Assembly: GCA_003142185.1 (NCBI GenBank)
Contig: PLOR01000016.1
Span: 1-64,000, forward strand
Direction: 5' to 3'
DNA length: 64,000 nucleotides
From: Bryobacterales bacterium
GTDB lineage: Bacteria > Acidobacteriota > Terriglobia > Bryobacterales > Bryobacteraceae
Shown: positions 41,411 through 50,385 of the stretch, one piece after another
Layout: each line of letters begins with the position of its first letter
Numbering within the stretch: the first letter of the stretch is position 1
The notes under the pieces: generated by a model
What the model was told of the DNA's origin: nothing
Seen by the model: the letters and a program-made list of their open reading frames with translations, nothing else
Databases searched by the model: none
Position numbers and translations under genes: made by a program

Positions 41411-43419
41411 GGTGTTGGCGCGCCGCGGCGCTGCTGCTGAGCCTGCTGGCGCCAGCGGCGCACGCGCAGTTCAGCCTATATCAGGTGTCGGGCAATGCGG
41501 ATCTGCCTGTGGGCGCGCTGTTCAGTTTCCCCACGGCGAGTCCGAACATGCCGGAGGCCGTGACGTTCCTCATCAGGAATTCGACCAACCAGGCGCAGAC
41601 GCTGGCACTGTTATCGATGAGCGGCGTGGGGTTTTCGCTGACGGGAGCGACGGCGCCGGCGACTCTGCAAGCGGGCGGCAGCGTGCAGTTCACGGTCACG
41701 TTCGAAGCCGCAACGGTCGCGTCCTATAGCGGTTCGCTGGTCGCGACCGGCATTTCGGTGACACTGACGGCGAATGTAGTGCCGGGCCTCACCTACGAAG
41801 TGCAACTGCCCTCTGGAGGAAAAGGCGCGCTGGGCCCGGCGGCGGTGAATTTCGGCAGCGTGCAGGTGGGAGCGAACGCGACGGTGAATTTTCTGGCCGT
41901 GAATCTGACCACAGCCGTTTTGACGGTGGACCCGATCAGCGTGGGGTCTGGGGATTTCGCGCTGGTTGGGCCATCGCCCGGCGGCACGTCGCTCGATCCG
42001 CAGACGAGCGCCAGTTTCTCGATCGAATTCAGCCCAACGGCGGCCGGCGCGCGGTCGGCGGTGCTGTCCATCGGCAGCCGGCAGTTCACGCTGGCGGGCA
42101 CGGGAGTGGCCTCATCGCAGTTCAGCCTGTATCAGGTGTCGGGCAGTGCGGAGCTGCCGGTCGGCACGCAGTTCAGTTTTGGATCGGTGTATCCGAACCT
42201 GCCGGATGCGGTCGAATTCGGCGTCCTCAATACCACCAGCCAGACACAGACGGTGACGGTGCTTTCGGTGAGCGGCGCGGGATTTTCGATCAACGCGGCT
42301 GCGCCGATGGTGGTGAAGGCGGGCACCAACGTGCAGTTCACAGTCACGTTTGAAGGCGTAACGGCCGGCCCGTATAGCGGTTCGCTGGATGTGGCCGGGA
42401 TTACGGTGGCGCTGACGGCGAATGTGGCGGCGGGCCTCACCTACGAAGTGGAGCTGCCTTCGGGAGCGAGCCCGCTGGGCGCCGCGGCGGTGAATTTCGG
42501 AAGCGCGCAGGTGGGGTCAGACGCGACGGTCAATTTCCTGGCCGTCAATCAGACCGCGGCCGCTTTGACGGTGGATCCGATCGGCGTGGCGACGGGGGAT
42601 TTCGCGCTGGTTGGGGTTTCGCCGAGCGGGACGTCGCTCGCTCCGCAAGCGAGCGCCGGTTTTTCGATCGAGTTCAGCCCGACGGCGGCCGGCACGCGCA
42701 CGGCGGTGTTGTCGATTGGCAGCCAACAGTTCACGCTGACGGGCACTGGAGTGTCCCCGCCGCTTCCAACGCCGGAGTTGTCGGTCACGCTGGGTGAAGC
42801 GCAGAGCGCGCAGCAGGGCTCGGGCACGGTGACCTTCGACGCCGCCGCAGAGACTGGCGGCTCGGGCACGGTGACGCTGTCATTCGAAGCGCAGACGGCG
42901 GGCGAGCTGGACCCGTGCATCGTCTTCGCCAACGGCCGCCAGACGGTTAATTTCACCTTCAACAAGGGCGACACGGCGGCCAATTTCGGAGGCGCCTCGA
43001 GCGCCGCCTTTCAGACCGGCACCACGGCCGGAACCTTGATGCTGGCGGCGCAGATTGGCGGCGCGGTGAGCCAACAGAACGTGGTGATTGCGCCAGCGGT
43101 AATCGGAGTCGCGGCGGTGACAGGCGCGCGGCAGACCTCGGGGGTGTCGGTGAACGTGACCGGCTTCGACAACACGCGCACCGCCGGAATGCTGAGTTTC
43201 ACTTTTTACGATTCGGCCGGAAATGTCATAGCGCCCGGTGCCATCGGCTACGACAGTAAGGCCGCGTTCAGCAGCTATTTCGCCGGATCGGACGATGGCG
43301 GCCAATTCGCGCTGGAGGCGTATTTCCCGGTAAACGGCGATCCGTCCAGCGTGAGTGGGTTTACGGTGCAGTTGGTGAACTCGGCCGGAACCGCGACCAC
43401 GGCGCGAACGAGCTTTTGA
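41407..43419 (+). CDS. Secreted repeat protein with ASH/HYDIN-like (choice-of-anchor D) domains
   Basis: The 670-residue protein has a signal peptide (1-20, LLLSLLAPAAHA) and two long tandem units (about residues 20-235 and 236-450), each with two beta-sandwich domains recognisable by GGTSLDPQTSASFSIEFSPT and FTLAGTGVAS. The units share FSLYQVSG at their starts and are also similar at DNA level, showing an internal duplication of about 650 bases. The C-terminal third (450-670) holds other Ig-like domains and no membrane anchor or sorting signal. Such domains often build extracellular or surface assemblies. It is coupled to the preceding Ig-like membrane protein. Confidence 0.8.
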   Translation: MRCWRAAALLLSLLAPAAHAQFSLYQVSGNADLPVGALFSFPTASPNMPEAVTFLIRNSTNQAQTLALLSMSGVGFSLTGATAPATLQAGGSVQFTVTFEAATVASYSGSLVATGISVTLTANVVPGLTYEVQLPSGGKGALGPAAVNFGSVQVGANATVNFLAVNLTTAVLTVDPISVGSGDFALVGPSPGGTSLDPQTSASFSIEFSPTAAGARSAVLSIGSRQFTLAGTGVASSQFSLYQVSGSAELPVGTQFSFGSVYPNLPDAVEFGVLNTTSQTQTVTVLSVSGAGFSINAAAPMVVKAGTNVQFTVTFEGVTAGPYSGSLDVAGITVALTANVAAGLTYEVELPSGASPLGAAAVNFGSAQVGSDATVNFLAVNQTAAALTVDPIGVATGDFALVGVSPSGTSLAPQASAGFSIEFSPTAAGTRTAVLSIGSQQFTLTGTGVSPPLPTPELSVTLGEAQSAQQGSGTVTFDAAAETGGSGTVTLSFEAQTAGELDPCIVFANGRQTVNFTFNKGDTAANFGGASSAAFQTGTTAGTLMLAAQIGGAVSQQNVVIAPAVIGVAAVTGARQTSGVSVNVTGFDNTRTAGMLSFTFYDSAGNVIAPGAIGYDSKAAFSSYFAGSDDGGQFALEAYFPVNGDPSSVSGFTVQLVNSAGTATTARTSF

Positions 43420-43428
43420 GGGGCGAAG

Positions 43429-43614
43429 CGCGGGCTGTCGAGCCTGCTGAGCCGAGAGTCGTCTCGGCTTTTCTTGCCGCGCCTCAACCCAGTAGTCCGC
43501 ACCTTCGGCCAGTGTTCTGGCTTCACGGAACTGTTTTCGATGCTTTGCTTCCATCCGATACCAGAGAAGAAAAGCCGAGACGACTCTCGGCTCTGCAGGC
43601 CGGACGGCCCGCGC
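43429..43614. repeat. Palindromic repeat family A, copy 3 (186 bases)
   Basis: A perfect 26-base inverted pair AGCCGAGAGTCGTCTCGGCT... (43450-43475 and 43567-43592) lies within outer arms GCGCGGGCTGTCGAGCC and its imperfect complement ending GGCCCGCGC. Each arm is itself a hairpin (GCCGAGA-GTCG-TCTCGGC). The central 90 bases carry no gene. It separates the ASH-type gene from the convergent SDR gene. Confidence 0.88.
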
Positions 43615-43629
43615 CACGGCGGCGGCTGA

Positions 43630-44373
43630 TTAGTGCATCACCCAGCCGCCATCCACGTTGAGGCACTGTCCGGTCATCCCGTCGCTCAGCTCGCAGGCCA
43701 GAAACTGGCACACCCGCGCGACATCGAGCGGCGTGATTCGGCGCGCCAGGCACTGGTCGGCCACCATCCTACGCGCTTCGTCATCACCAACGAAGCGGAC
43801 CTCGGATTCGGTTTGGATGAAGCCCGGCGTGACGCAGTTGACGTGAACGTTGTATGGCCCGGCCGCGCGCGCCAGCGAGCGGGTCAGCCCGATCACTCCT
43901 CCCTTCGAGGCCGTGTAGTGCGCCAGGTTGCCGACGCCAAGGAAGAACGTCACCGAGGAGATGTTGACGATTTTGCCCGCGCGCGCCGCCATCATCGATT
44001 TCAGCGCGAGCTGGCTCAAGCGGAACATGCTCTTCAGGTTGACGTCCTGCATCTCGTCCCACTGCTCATCGGTGATTTCGAGGAACGGCTGGCGCGGGAA
44101 AATGCCGGCGTTGTTGACGAGGATGTCGATGCGCCCGAAACGCGCGCGCGCCGCTTCCACCAAGCCCGCCAGGTCGCCGGCCCGGCGCACGTCGCCGGTG
44201 ATGGCTTCGGCCCAACCGCCGGCCGCGCCAATCGACGCCGCCACGCGGCAGTTCGTTTCCGCGTCCCGATCGAACAGGTAGACACGCGCGCCCTCTTCGG
44301 CGAACCGCCGCGCAACCGCTTCCCCGATTCCGGTGGCAGCGCCGGTCACCAGCGCAACTTTCTCTTGCAACAT
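43630..44373 (-). CDS. Short-chain dehydrogenase/reductase, FabG-like
   Basis: The 247-residue classical SDR starts MLQEKVALVTGAATGIGEA. It has the cofactor motif TGAATGIG, DILVNNAGIFPRQPF, the catalytic Ser in NISSVTF, and YTASKGGVIGLTRSLARA with Tyr and Lys, then NCVTPGFIQTE and a C-terminal GQCLNVDGGW typical of oxidoreductases acting on sugars or 3-oxoacyl groups. The Asp in LFDRDAE after the second strand suggests NAD preference. Standing alone, its substrate is unclear. Confidence 0.9.
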   Translation of the reverse strand: MLQEKVALVTGAATGIGEAVARRFAEEGARVYLFDRDAETNCRVAASIGAAGGWAEAITGDVRRAGDLAGLVEAARARFGRIDILVNNAGIFPRQPFLEITDEQWDEMQDVNLKSMFRLSQLALKSMMAARAGKIVNISSVTFFLGVGNLAHYTASKGGVIGLTRSLARAAGPYNVHVNCVTPGFIQTESEVRFVGDDEARRMVADQCLARRITPLDVARVCQFLACELSDGMTGQCLNVDGGWVMH

Positions 44374-44541
44374 GTATCGGCCTCCCTTTCCCAAAATAGA
44401 ACCGGCGCTGAACGGACGCCTGCCCGTTTCTGCCTATGGTCGCGGCTCCGATGCGCGAAGCCGCGCGCGTAAGCAAGCGGTGACGTCGCCACATTTTAAC
44501 TCCGCGCTTTCGGGACCTCCTGTTTGGCATAGAATATCCTG

Positions 44542-45564
44542 GTGATGATCCACCGCCGTTCCTTACTGGCCGCGGCTGCCGCGCTAGTTCCGGCCGCCGC
44601 GCAGACGCCGCGCGATTGGGCCGGCCGGGAGCCGGCCCGCTATCCCGATCCCGATATCGTGTCGCTCGATCCCCGGTTCGACAAGTACAAAATCGGCAGC
44701 GCCGCCATTGAGCGCCTTTGGACCGGCGCCCGATGGGCCGAAGGAACCGCCTGGCACGCTGCCGGGCGCTACCTGGTGTGGAGCGACATCCCGGCCAACC
44801 GCCAGATGCGCTGGCTGGAAGAGGACGCGCACGTGAGTGTCTTCCACGAGCCTTCCGGATACTCCAACGGCAACACCTTCGATTTCGAAGGCCGCCTGGT
44901 CTGCTGCCAGCATGGCTACCGCCGCGTGGCGCGCTATGAGCACGATGGCTCGCTCACGGTGATCGCCGACCGGTGGAACGGCAAGCCGCTCAATTCGCCC
45001 AACGATATCGTGGTGCACCCGGACGGCGGCATCTGGTTCACCGACCCTACTTATGGGATTCTGGGTAACTACGAGGGCTTCCAGGCTAGCCCCGAGATAC
45101 CGACCGCCGTGTATCGCGCCGACCCGAAGACCGGCAAGCTCGATCAGGTTGCCGCCGATTTCGGGCAGCCCAACGGCTTGTGCTTTTCTCCCGATTACCA
45201 GAAGCTGTACATCATCGACAGCGGCGATGCCAAGGACATCCACGTCTTCGATGTGGCGGACGACCGCCAGTTGCGCAACCGCCGCCTGTTTTCGAAGATG
45301 GTCACCGACAAGGGCTCCGGCATCGCCGACGGCATGCGCGCCGATATCGACGGCAATCTCTGGGTTGGCGCCGGCTGGGCTGGCCCGGGCTATGACGGCG
45401 TGCATGTGCTCTCGCCCGGCGGCGAGCGCATTGGTATGATCCTGTTGCCGGAAATCTGCGCCAACTTGTGTTTCGGCGGCGCCAAACGCAACCGGCTGTT
45501 CATGGCCGCCAGCCAGTCGGTTTATGCCGTCTATGTGGGCACGCGCGGGGCGCATGTGTGTTGA
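44542..45564 (+). CDS. SMP-30/gluconolactonase family secreted protein
   Basis: The 340-residue protein begins MMIHRRSLLAAAAALVPAAA, a signal peptide with a weak Tat-like start. The six-bladed propeller of the SMP-30 family is supported by EGTAWHAAGRYLVWSDI, NSPNDIVVHPDGGIWFTDPTY and QPNGLCFSPDYQKLYIIDSG, which carry the metal-binding Glu, Asn and Asp residues. It probably hydrolyses sugar lactones in the periplasm. Confidence 0.9.
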   Translation: MMIHRRSLLAAAAALVPAAAQTPRDWAGREPARYPDPDIVSLDPRFDKYKIGSAAIERLWTGARWAEGTAWHAAGRYLVWSDIPANRQMRWLEEDAHVSVFHEPSGYSNGNTFDFEGRLVCCQHGYRRVARYEHDGSLTVIADRWNGKPLNSPNDIVVHPDGGIWFTDPTYGILGNYEGFQASPEIPTAVYRADPKTGKLDQVAADFGQPNGLCFSPDYQKLYIIDSGDAKDIHVFDVADDRQLRNRRLFSKMVTDKGSGIADGMRADIDGNLWVGAGWAGPGYDGVHVLSPGGERIGMILLPEICANLCFGGAKRNRLFMAASQSVYAVYVGTRGAHVC

Positions 45565-45654
45565 GGGGGGCGTAAGGAAGAAAACTGACCGCTCCCTTTG
45601 GTCGCGGCTCCGATAGGTGAAACCGTTCGGCCGGCTCGACTAGAATCACGATAG

Positions 45655-46899
45655 GTGCGCTGCCGGTCGATCAACACGGTTAGTCTGATAGCTGCGCTGC
45701 TGGTGTTCGCCGGGTGCCGCTCCGGCCCGGCGGCGCGCGAGCCCGCCATCGGGCAGGCCTTCGTGGGGCCGGCCACGCTCAAGATCCACGGCGATATCTC
45801 TCTGCAATCGGCCACCGTGGCGACGGTGAAACACGGCGAGCGGCTGGAGATTCTAGCGCGGCGCCGCAGCCTGATTCGCGTGCGCACTCCGGGCGGGGTT
45901 CAAGGGTGGACGGAAGCGCGCCAGTTGCTGGCCGCTTCGGACATGGCCAGCCTGCAGGAACTCGCCGAGCGCGCCGCCAAAATGCCGTCGCAGGGCCAGG
46001 CCTCCAGTTACGGGGAGTTGAAACTCCGCACGCAGCCTTCGAGCGCCGCGCCCAGTTTCCTGCAAATCCGGGCGGCCGAGAAGTTCGCCGTGCTGGCCAC
46101 GATTGCCTTGCCGCGCACCGACCTGCCCAGAGCGCCGCTGGTCTTTCCAGCGCCGCCGAAGAAAGCGGCGAAGAAAGAGGACGCCAAGGGCAAGGTTCCG
46201 CCGCCGCCCATGCCGAAGCCGCCACCGCCTCCGGCCGATTGGCTGGAGCTATCCGGCAGGGACCCGGACGAGCCCGCACCCGAGCCCGAAGAGCCGCCCG
46301 AGCGGCCGCCGGCGGCCCTCGATTACTGGAGCCTGGTGCGCGTTTCGACCGGGCAAGCCGGATGGGTGCTGACGCGCCACGTCTCGATGGCTATCCCGGA
46401 CGAAGTGGCCCAATATGCCGAGGGGCACCGCATCGTCTCTTATTTCTCGCTTGGCCAACTGACCGACCACGACGAGCGGAAAGAGATCTGGCTGTGGACT
46501 ACCGTTGGGAGCGGCGTTCACGACTACGACTTCGACAGCTTTCGCGTGTTTGTCTGGAGCTTCCGCCACAACCGTTACGAAACCAGCCACGTGGAGCGGA
46601 ACCTGGAAGGCTATTCGCCGGTGCTGGCGAAACCGGCGGGCGCAGAAGGGCAAACCAATCCGGGCTTTTCGATCTGCGTAGTGAACCGCGTGGACAAACG
46701 GGTGCGGCGCGAGTATGAGCTGTCCGCCGGAAGGATTCGCCTGGTGTCGGAGGGCGACTGCCCGGCGGCGCCGCCGATCTACACGGCGCCGACGGCCTCC
46801 GCAGTGGCTGCCGCGGCCGGCACAGCGCCAACCGCGCCGCCGGCTCCACAGAGCTTTTTCCAACGCCTGAAGAACCGATTGAAGGCCCTGACCAAGTAA
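45655..46899 (+). CDS. Lipoprotein with SH3-like domains
   Basis: The 414-residue product starts at a GTG and has a lipoprotein signal ending LLVFAGC (Cys20). Two SH3-type beta domains follow: one near 35-90 (VATVKHGERLEILARRRSLI) and a split one near 120-245 separated by a Lys/Pro-rich linker (PKKAAKKEDAKGKVPPPPMP). The C-terminal domain (about 255-380) with VWSFRHNRYETSHVERNLEG is unknown to me. It would be acylated by the Lgt/LspA system and may bind cell-wall material. Confidence 0.78.
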   Translation: MRCRSINTVSLIAALLVFAGCRSGPAAREPAIGQAFVGPATLKIHGDISLQSATVATVKHGERLEILARRRSLIRVRTPGGVQGWTEARQLLAASDMASLQELAERAAKMPSQGQASSYGELKLRTQPSSAAPSFLQIRAAEKFAVLATIALPRTDLPRAPLVFPAPPKKAAKKEDAKGKVPPPPMPKPPPPPADWLELSGRDPDEPAPEPEEPPERPPAALDYWSLVRVSTGQAGWVLTRHVSMAIPDEVAQYAEGHRIVSYFSLGQLTDHDERKEIWLWTTVGSGVHDYDFDSFRVFVWSFRHNRYETSHVERNLEGYSPVLAKPAGAEGQTNPGFSICVVNRVDKRVRREYELSAGRIRLVSEGDCPAAPPIYTAPTASAVAAAAGTAPTAPPAPQSFFQRLKNRLKALTK

Positions 46900-46943
46900 G
46901 GGGCCGGGCGAGGCGGCGCGACGGCATGCCATGCTGGAAAGAG

Positions 46944-48734
46944 ATGGCAATTCTATTGAGCGGCGCCGGCCTCGGCAAATCGTTTGGCGCGCGACCGCTG
47001 TTTGAGAACCTCTCGGTGAGCATTTCCGAGGGAGAGCGGACCGGTCTGATCGGGCCGAATGGCAGCGGCAAGACCACCTTGCTGGAGATTCTCGCCGGCC
47101 GGGAGGCGCCGGACGCCGGAGTGCGGGCGCTGCGCAAGCAAACCAGGCTGGCCTATGTTCCGCAAGATTCGCTGTTCGAGCCGGACGATACGGTTGGTTC
47201 CGTCCTCACGGCGGCGTTGGCAGGGCTGCCGCTGGAGGAACAGGAGAAGACGGCCCGCAAGGAGACGATGCTCGGGCGGGCCGGCTTCGAAACGCCCGCC
47301 ACTCCGGCCGCGGCGCTCTCCGGCGGATGGAGGAAGCGTCTCGCCATCGCGGCCGCGCTGATCACTTCGCCGGACGTGCTGCTGCTGGACGAGCCGACCA
47401 ATCACCTGGACCTGGAAGGCATCCTGTGGCTGGAGACTGCGATCCTGGCGGCGAACGCCTGCCTGGTGGTCACCCACGACCGGTACTTTCTCGAGAACGT
47501 CGCCACGCGAATGATGGAGATCAACCGGATCTATCCGCAGAGCGCGTTCCAGGTGGCTGGGAACTACAGCGAGTTTCTGGAACGGCGGGCGGAATTCCTG
47601 GAGGCGCAGGCCAAGCGGCAGGATTCGCTGGAGACGAAGGTGCGGCGCGAGGTCGAGTGGCTGCGGCGCGGACCGAAGGCCCGGACCGGCAAATCGCGCG
47701 CGCGAATCGATGCGGCTGGCCGGCTGATCGAGGAACTCTCGGAGGCGATGGCGCGCAAACAGACGGCAACCGCGCAGATCGACTTCACTGCGTCCGATCG
47801 AAAAACCAAGCGTCTGATCGAGGCCAAAGGCATTGGGAAGACACTCGCCGGGCGCAGGCTGTTTCAGAACCTGACCCTGACTCTCTCGCCGGGCGTCCGC
47901 GTCGGTCTGGTGGGAGCCAACGGGAGCGGGAAGACCACGCTGCTGAAGATTCTGCAAGGCGAGGTCGAGCCAGACGAAGGAACTATCCGGCGGGCGGACC
48001 GGCTGCAGATTGTGAGCTTCGCGCAGGACCGGCATGCGTACCTGGACCCCGAAGTCAGCCTGCGCCGCACGTTGTGTCCGGAGGGCGACTCGGTGATGTA
48101 CCGTGGCCGTCCCATCCACGTGGCGGGATGGGCCAAGCGCTTCCTCTTCCTCGACGAACAACTGGAGATGCCGATGTCGAGATTCTCGGGCGGCGAAAAA
48201 GCGCGCGCGATGATCGCACGGCTGATGCTGGCGTCGGCGGATGTGCTGTTGCTCGACGAGCCGACCAACGACCTGGATATTCCGACTCTGGAAGTTCTCG
48301 AGGACAGCCTGCTCGAGTTTTCCGGGGCCATCGTGTTAGTAAGTCACGACCGCTATCTGCTGGACCGCGTGTCCACCGTCGTCATCGGTCTGGACGGAGG
48401 CGGCGGAGAGACTTTCGCCGACTATTCGCAGTGGGAGGCGTCGCGCAGCGAGCAGCCTTCGCAGAAACCGGCAGCGAAAGAGCCGCGCCAGCCACCGCCG
48501 GAAGACGGGCCGAAGAAAAAGCTGGCCTATCTCGAACAGCGCGAGTGGGACGGCATGGAAGCGAAGATACTGGAAGCCGAAGGCGAGTTAGACACTTGGC
48601 GTAACGAAATGCAAGAAGCCGGGCCGGATGCGAAACGACTTACCGAGGCCTACGAACGAATGCAACAGTCGCAACGCGTGGTGGACGAATTGTACGGGCG
48701 CTGGGCGGAGTTGGAGGCGAAGGTGGCCCGGTGA
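46944..48734 (+). CDS. ABC-F family ATPase, Uup-like
   Basis: The protein (596 residues from the ATG at 46944; another ATG lies six codons upstream) has two ABC cassettes: Walker A GPNGSGKTTLLEIL and GANGSGKTTLLKIL, signatures LSGGWRKRLAIA and FSGGEKARAMIA, and Walker B VLLLDEPTNHLDLEG and VLLLDEPTNDLDIPT. No membrane domain is present. A C-terminal coiled coil (about 525-596) matches Uup, which acts on ribosomes or branched DNA. It precedes the exosortase gene by 47 bases. Confidence 0.93.
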   Translation: MAILLSGAGLGKSFGARPLFENLSVSISEGERTGLIGPNGSGKTTLLEILAGREAPDAGVRALRKQTRLAYVPQDSLFEPDDTVGSVLTAALAGLPLEEQEKTARKETMLGRAGFETPATPAAALSGGWRKRLAIAAALITSPDVLLLDEPTNHLDLEGILWLETAILAANACLVVTHDRYFLENVATRMMEINRIYPQSAFQVAGNYSEFLERRAEFLEAQAKRQDSLETKVRREVEWLRRGPKARTGKSRARIDAAGRLIEELSEAMARKQTATAQIDFTASDRKTKRLIEAKGIGKTLAGRRLFQNLTLTLSPGVRVGLVGANGSGKTTLLKILQGEVEPDEGTIRRADRLQIVSFAQDRHAYLDPEVSLRRTLCPEGDSVMYRGRPIHVAGWAKRFLFLDEQLEMPMSRFSGGEKARAMIARLMLASADVLLLDEPTNDLDIPTLEVLEDSLLEFSGAIVLVSHDRYLLDRVSTVVIGLDGGGGETFADYSQWEASRSEQPSQKPAAKEPRQPPPEDGPKKKLAYLEQREWDGMEAKILEAEGELDTWRNEMQEAGPDAKRLTEAYERMQQSQRVVDELYGRWAELEAKVAR

Positions 48735-48781
48735 GGTGGGGGCACCCCTCGGCGGGGGTTGTTATGATAAGCGGAGACCCT

Positions 48782-49657
48782 ATGACCGCTATCGCGGAAC
48801 CCGCGCCAAAGATGCGCGTGCCTTGGGTGGCCATCGCCTGGCTGGCGGTGCCGCTACTGGTCTGTTACGCACCAGTCCTGCACAGGCTCATCCTCCAATG
48901 GTGGAACGATCCCGACATGGGCCACGGATTCTTCGTGCCGCTGGTAGCCGGGTATATCGTCTGGCAGCGCCGCCAGGAGTTGCTGGCCACTGAGCCGCGT
49001 CCCACATGGTGGGGCCTGCTGCTGGTGGTCTGGGGCGGTCTGCAGCTCCTCATCGGCACATTGGGAGTGGAGCTGTTTACGGCGCGGACGGCGCTGGTGG
49101 TCACACTGATCGGCGTGGTGTGGACGGTGGGCGGCCCGCCGGTGCTCCGCAAGCTTGCATTTCCCCTGTTTCTGTTGTTTTTCATGGTGCCGATCCCCAC
49201 CGTGGTCTACAACAGCCTCACCTTCCCGCTGCAGATCCTGGCCACCCGCATCGCGGCGGCGGGGCTGCTCACCATCGGTATTCCGGTGATGCGCGAAGGC
49301 AACATTCTCGATCTGCCCACCCAGCAGCTTTCCGTGGTGGAAGCTTGCAGCGGTATCCGCTCGCTGCTTTCGCTGACGTTTCTGTCCCTGGTGTACGGCT
49401 ATTTCTTCGAGAAGCGAATCTGGCTGCGGGTGGTGCTGTTTCTGGCCACCATTCCGGTCGCATTGACGGCCAACGCCGGGCGAGTCATGGTGACCGGGAT
49501 TCTTTCGCAGATCCGTAGCGACCTTGCCGAAGGCTTTTTCCATGAGTCGACCGGCATGGTGATTTTTCTGTCCGCCGGAGTAATCCTGTTTCTCTTTCAT
49601 CGGGCCATTCTTTTCGTCATCGGGTTTGGCGAAAGGCGAAAGCGGGCGCGGATATGA
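48782..49657 (+). CDS. Exosortase (EpsH/Xrt family)
   Basis: The 291-residue protein has about eight membrane helices and the exosortase catalytic triad: Cys in SVVEACSGIRSLLSL, Arg in LTANAGRVMVTG and His in GFFHESTGMVIF. The early DMGHGFFVPLVAGYIVWQRR is also typical. Exosortases cleave and possibly transfer PEP-CTERM proteins, here those at 1548 and 11063. I chose the ATG at 48782 because GGAG lies six bases upstream. The stop overlaps the EpsI-like start (ATGA). Confidence 0.92.
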   Translation: MTAIAEPAPKMRVPWVAIAWLAVPLLVCYAPVLHRLILQWWNDPDMGHGFFVPLVAGYIVWQRRQELLATEPRPTWWGLLLVVWGGLQLLIGTLGVELFTARTALVVTLIGVVWTVGGPPVLRKLAFPLFLLFFMVPIPTVVYNSLTFPLQILATRIAAAGLLTIGIPVMREGNILDLPTQQLSVVEACSGIRSLLSLTFLSLVYGYFFEKRIWLRVVLFLATIPVALTANAGRVMVTGILSQIRSDLAEGFFHESTGMVIFLSAGVILFLFHRAILFVIGFGERRKRARI

Positions 49658-50304
49658 CCAAGAATCCGTACGTGCGCGTGGTAACCGTGGTCCTGCTGCT
49701 GGAGGCGCTGGTGTTCTACGCCTTCGCGTCGCGCGCGGAGACCGTGCCAACGGTGGAGCCGCTGCTGCTGTTTCCCTCCGTGATCGGCGATTGGCTGATT
49801 TATCGCGATTTCCCGCTCGATAAAGAGGTGCTGGAAGTTCTCAAGGCAGACGACACTCTGAACCGGTTCTATGTGAACCAGACCACCAAAGAGATGGCCG
49901 GTCTGTACATCGCTTACTTTCAAACGCAACGGTACGGCCAGGCGCCGCACTCGCCGAAGAATTGCCTGCCGGGGGCCGGCTGGGAGCCGATCCAAGAGGA
50001 TTTCGTTTCCCTGCGCGTGCCCGGTTGGGATGCGCCGATCCGGGTGAACCGGTACGTGGTGGAGCACGGGGACGAGAAGAGCGTGACCTTGTACTGGTAT
50101 CAAAGCCACAACCGGGTGATTGCCACCGAGTACGCCGCCAAGTTTTGGGCAGTGGCGGATTCCATCCGTTACCGGCGGAGCGATACGGCGCTGGTGAGAA
50201 TCATGGTCCCGGTGGGGCCGGCGGGCATCGACGTAGCGGAACAGACCGGCGGTCAATTCGTGCAGGCCGTGTTCCCGGCCCTGCTGCACCAATTGCCGCT
50301 GTAG
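49654..50304 (+). CDS. EpsI-type exosortase-associated protein
   Basis: The 216-residue protein has an N-terminal membrane anchor (8-27) and the EpsI domain with PSVIGDWLIYRDFPLD and the conserved AYFQTQRYGQAPHSPKNCLP, followed by GAGWEP. EpsI domains are either fused to or encoded next to exosortases; the role is unknown but may be in extracellular polysaccharide export or coupling. The gene is coupled to the exosortase gene by a 4-base overlap. Confidence 0.88.
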   Translation: MTKNPYVRVVTVVLLLEALVFYAFASRAETVPTVEPLLLFPSVIGDWLIYRDFPLDKEVLEVLKADDTLNRFYVNQTTKEMAGLYIAYFQTQRYGQAPHSPKNCLPGAGWEPIQEDFVSLRVPGWDAPIRVNRYVVEHGDEKSVTLYWYQSHNRVIATEYAAKFWAVADSIRYRRSDTALVRIMVPVGPAGIDVAEQTGGQFVQAVFPALLHQLPL

Positions 50305-50385
50305 CCGCGCCTGGATGGACGGTGCGCGCGAGGCTTGCGGGCGCGCGATTTGGGTGGATGCGTTGCGACGATTGAGGAGGATGCG

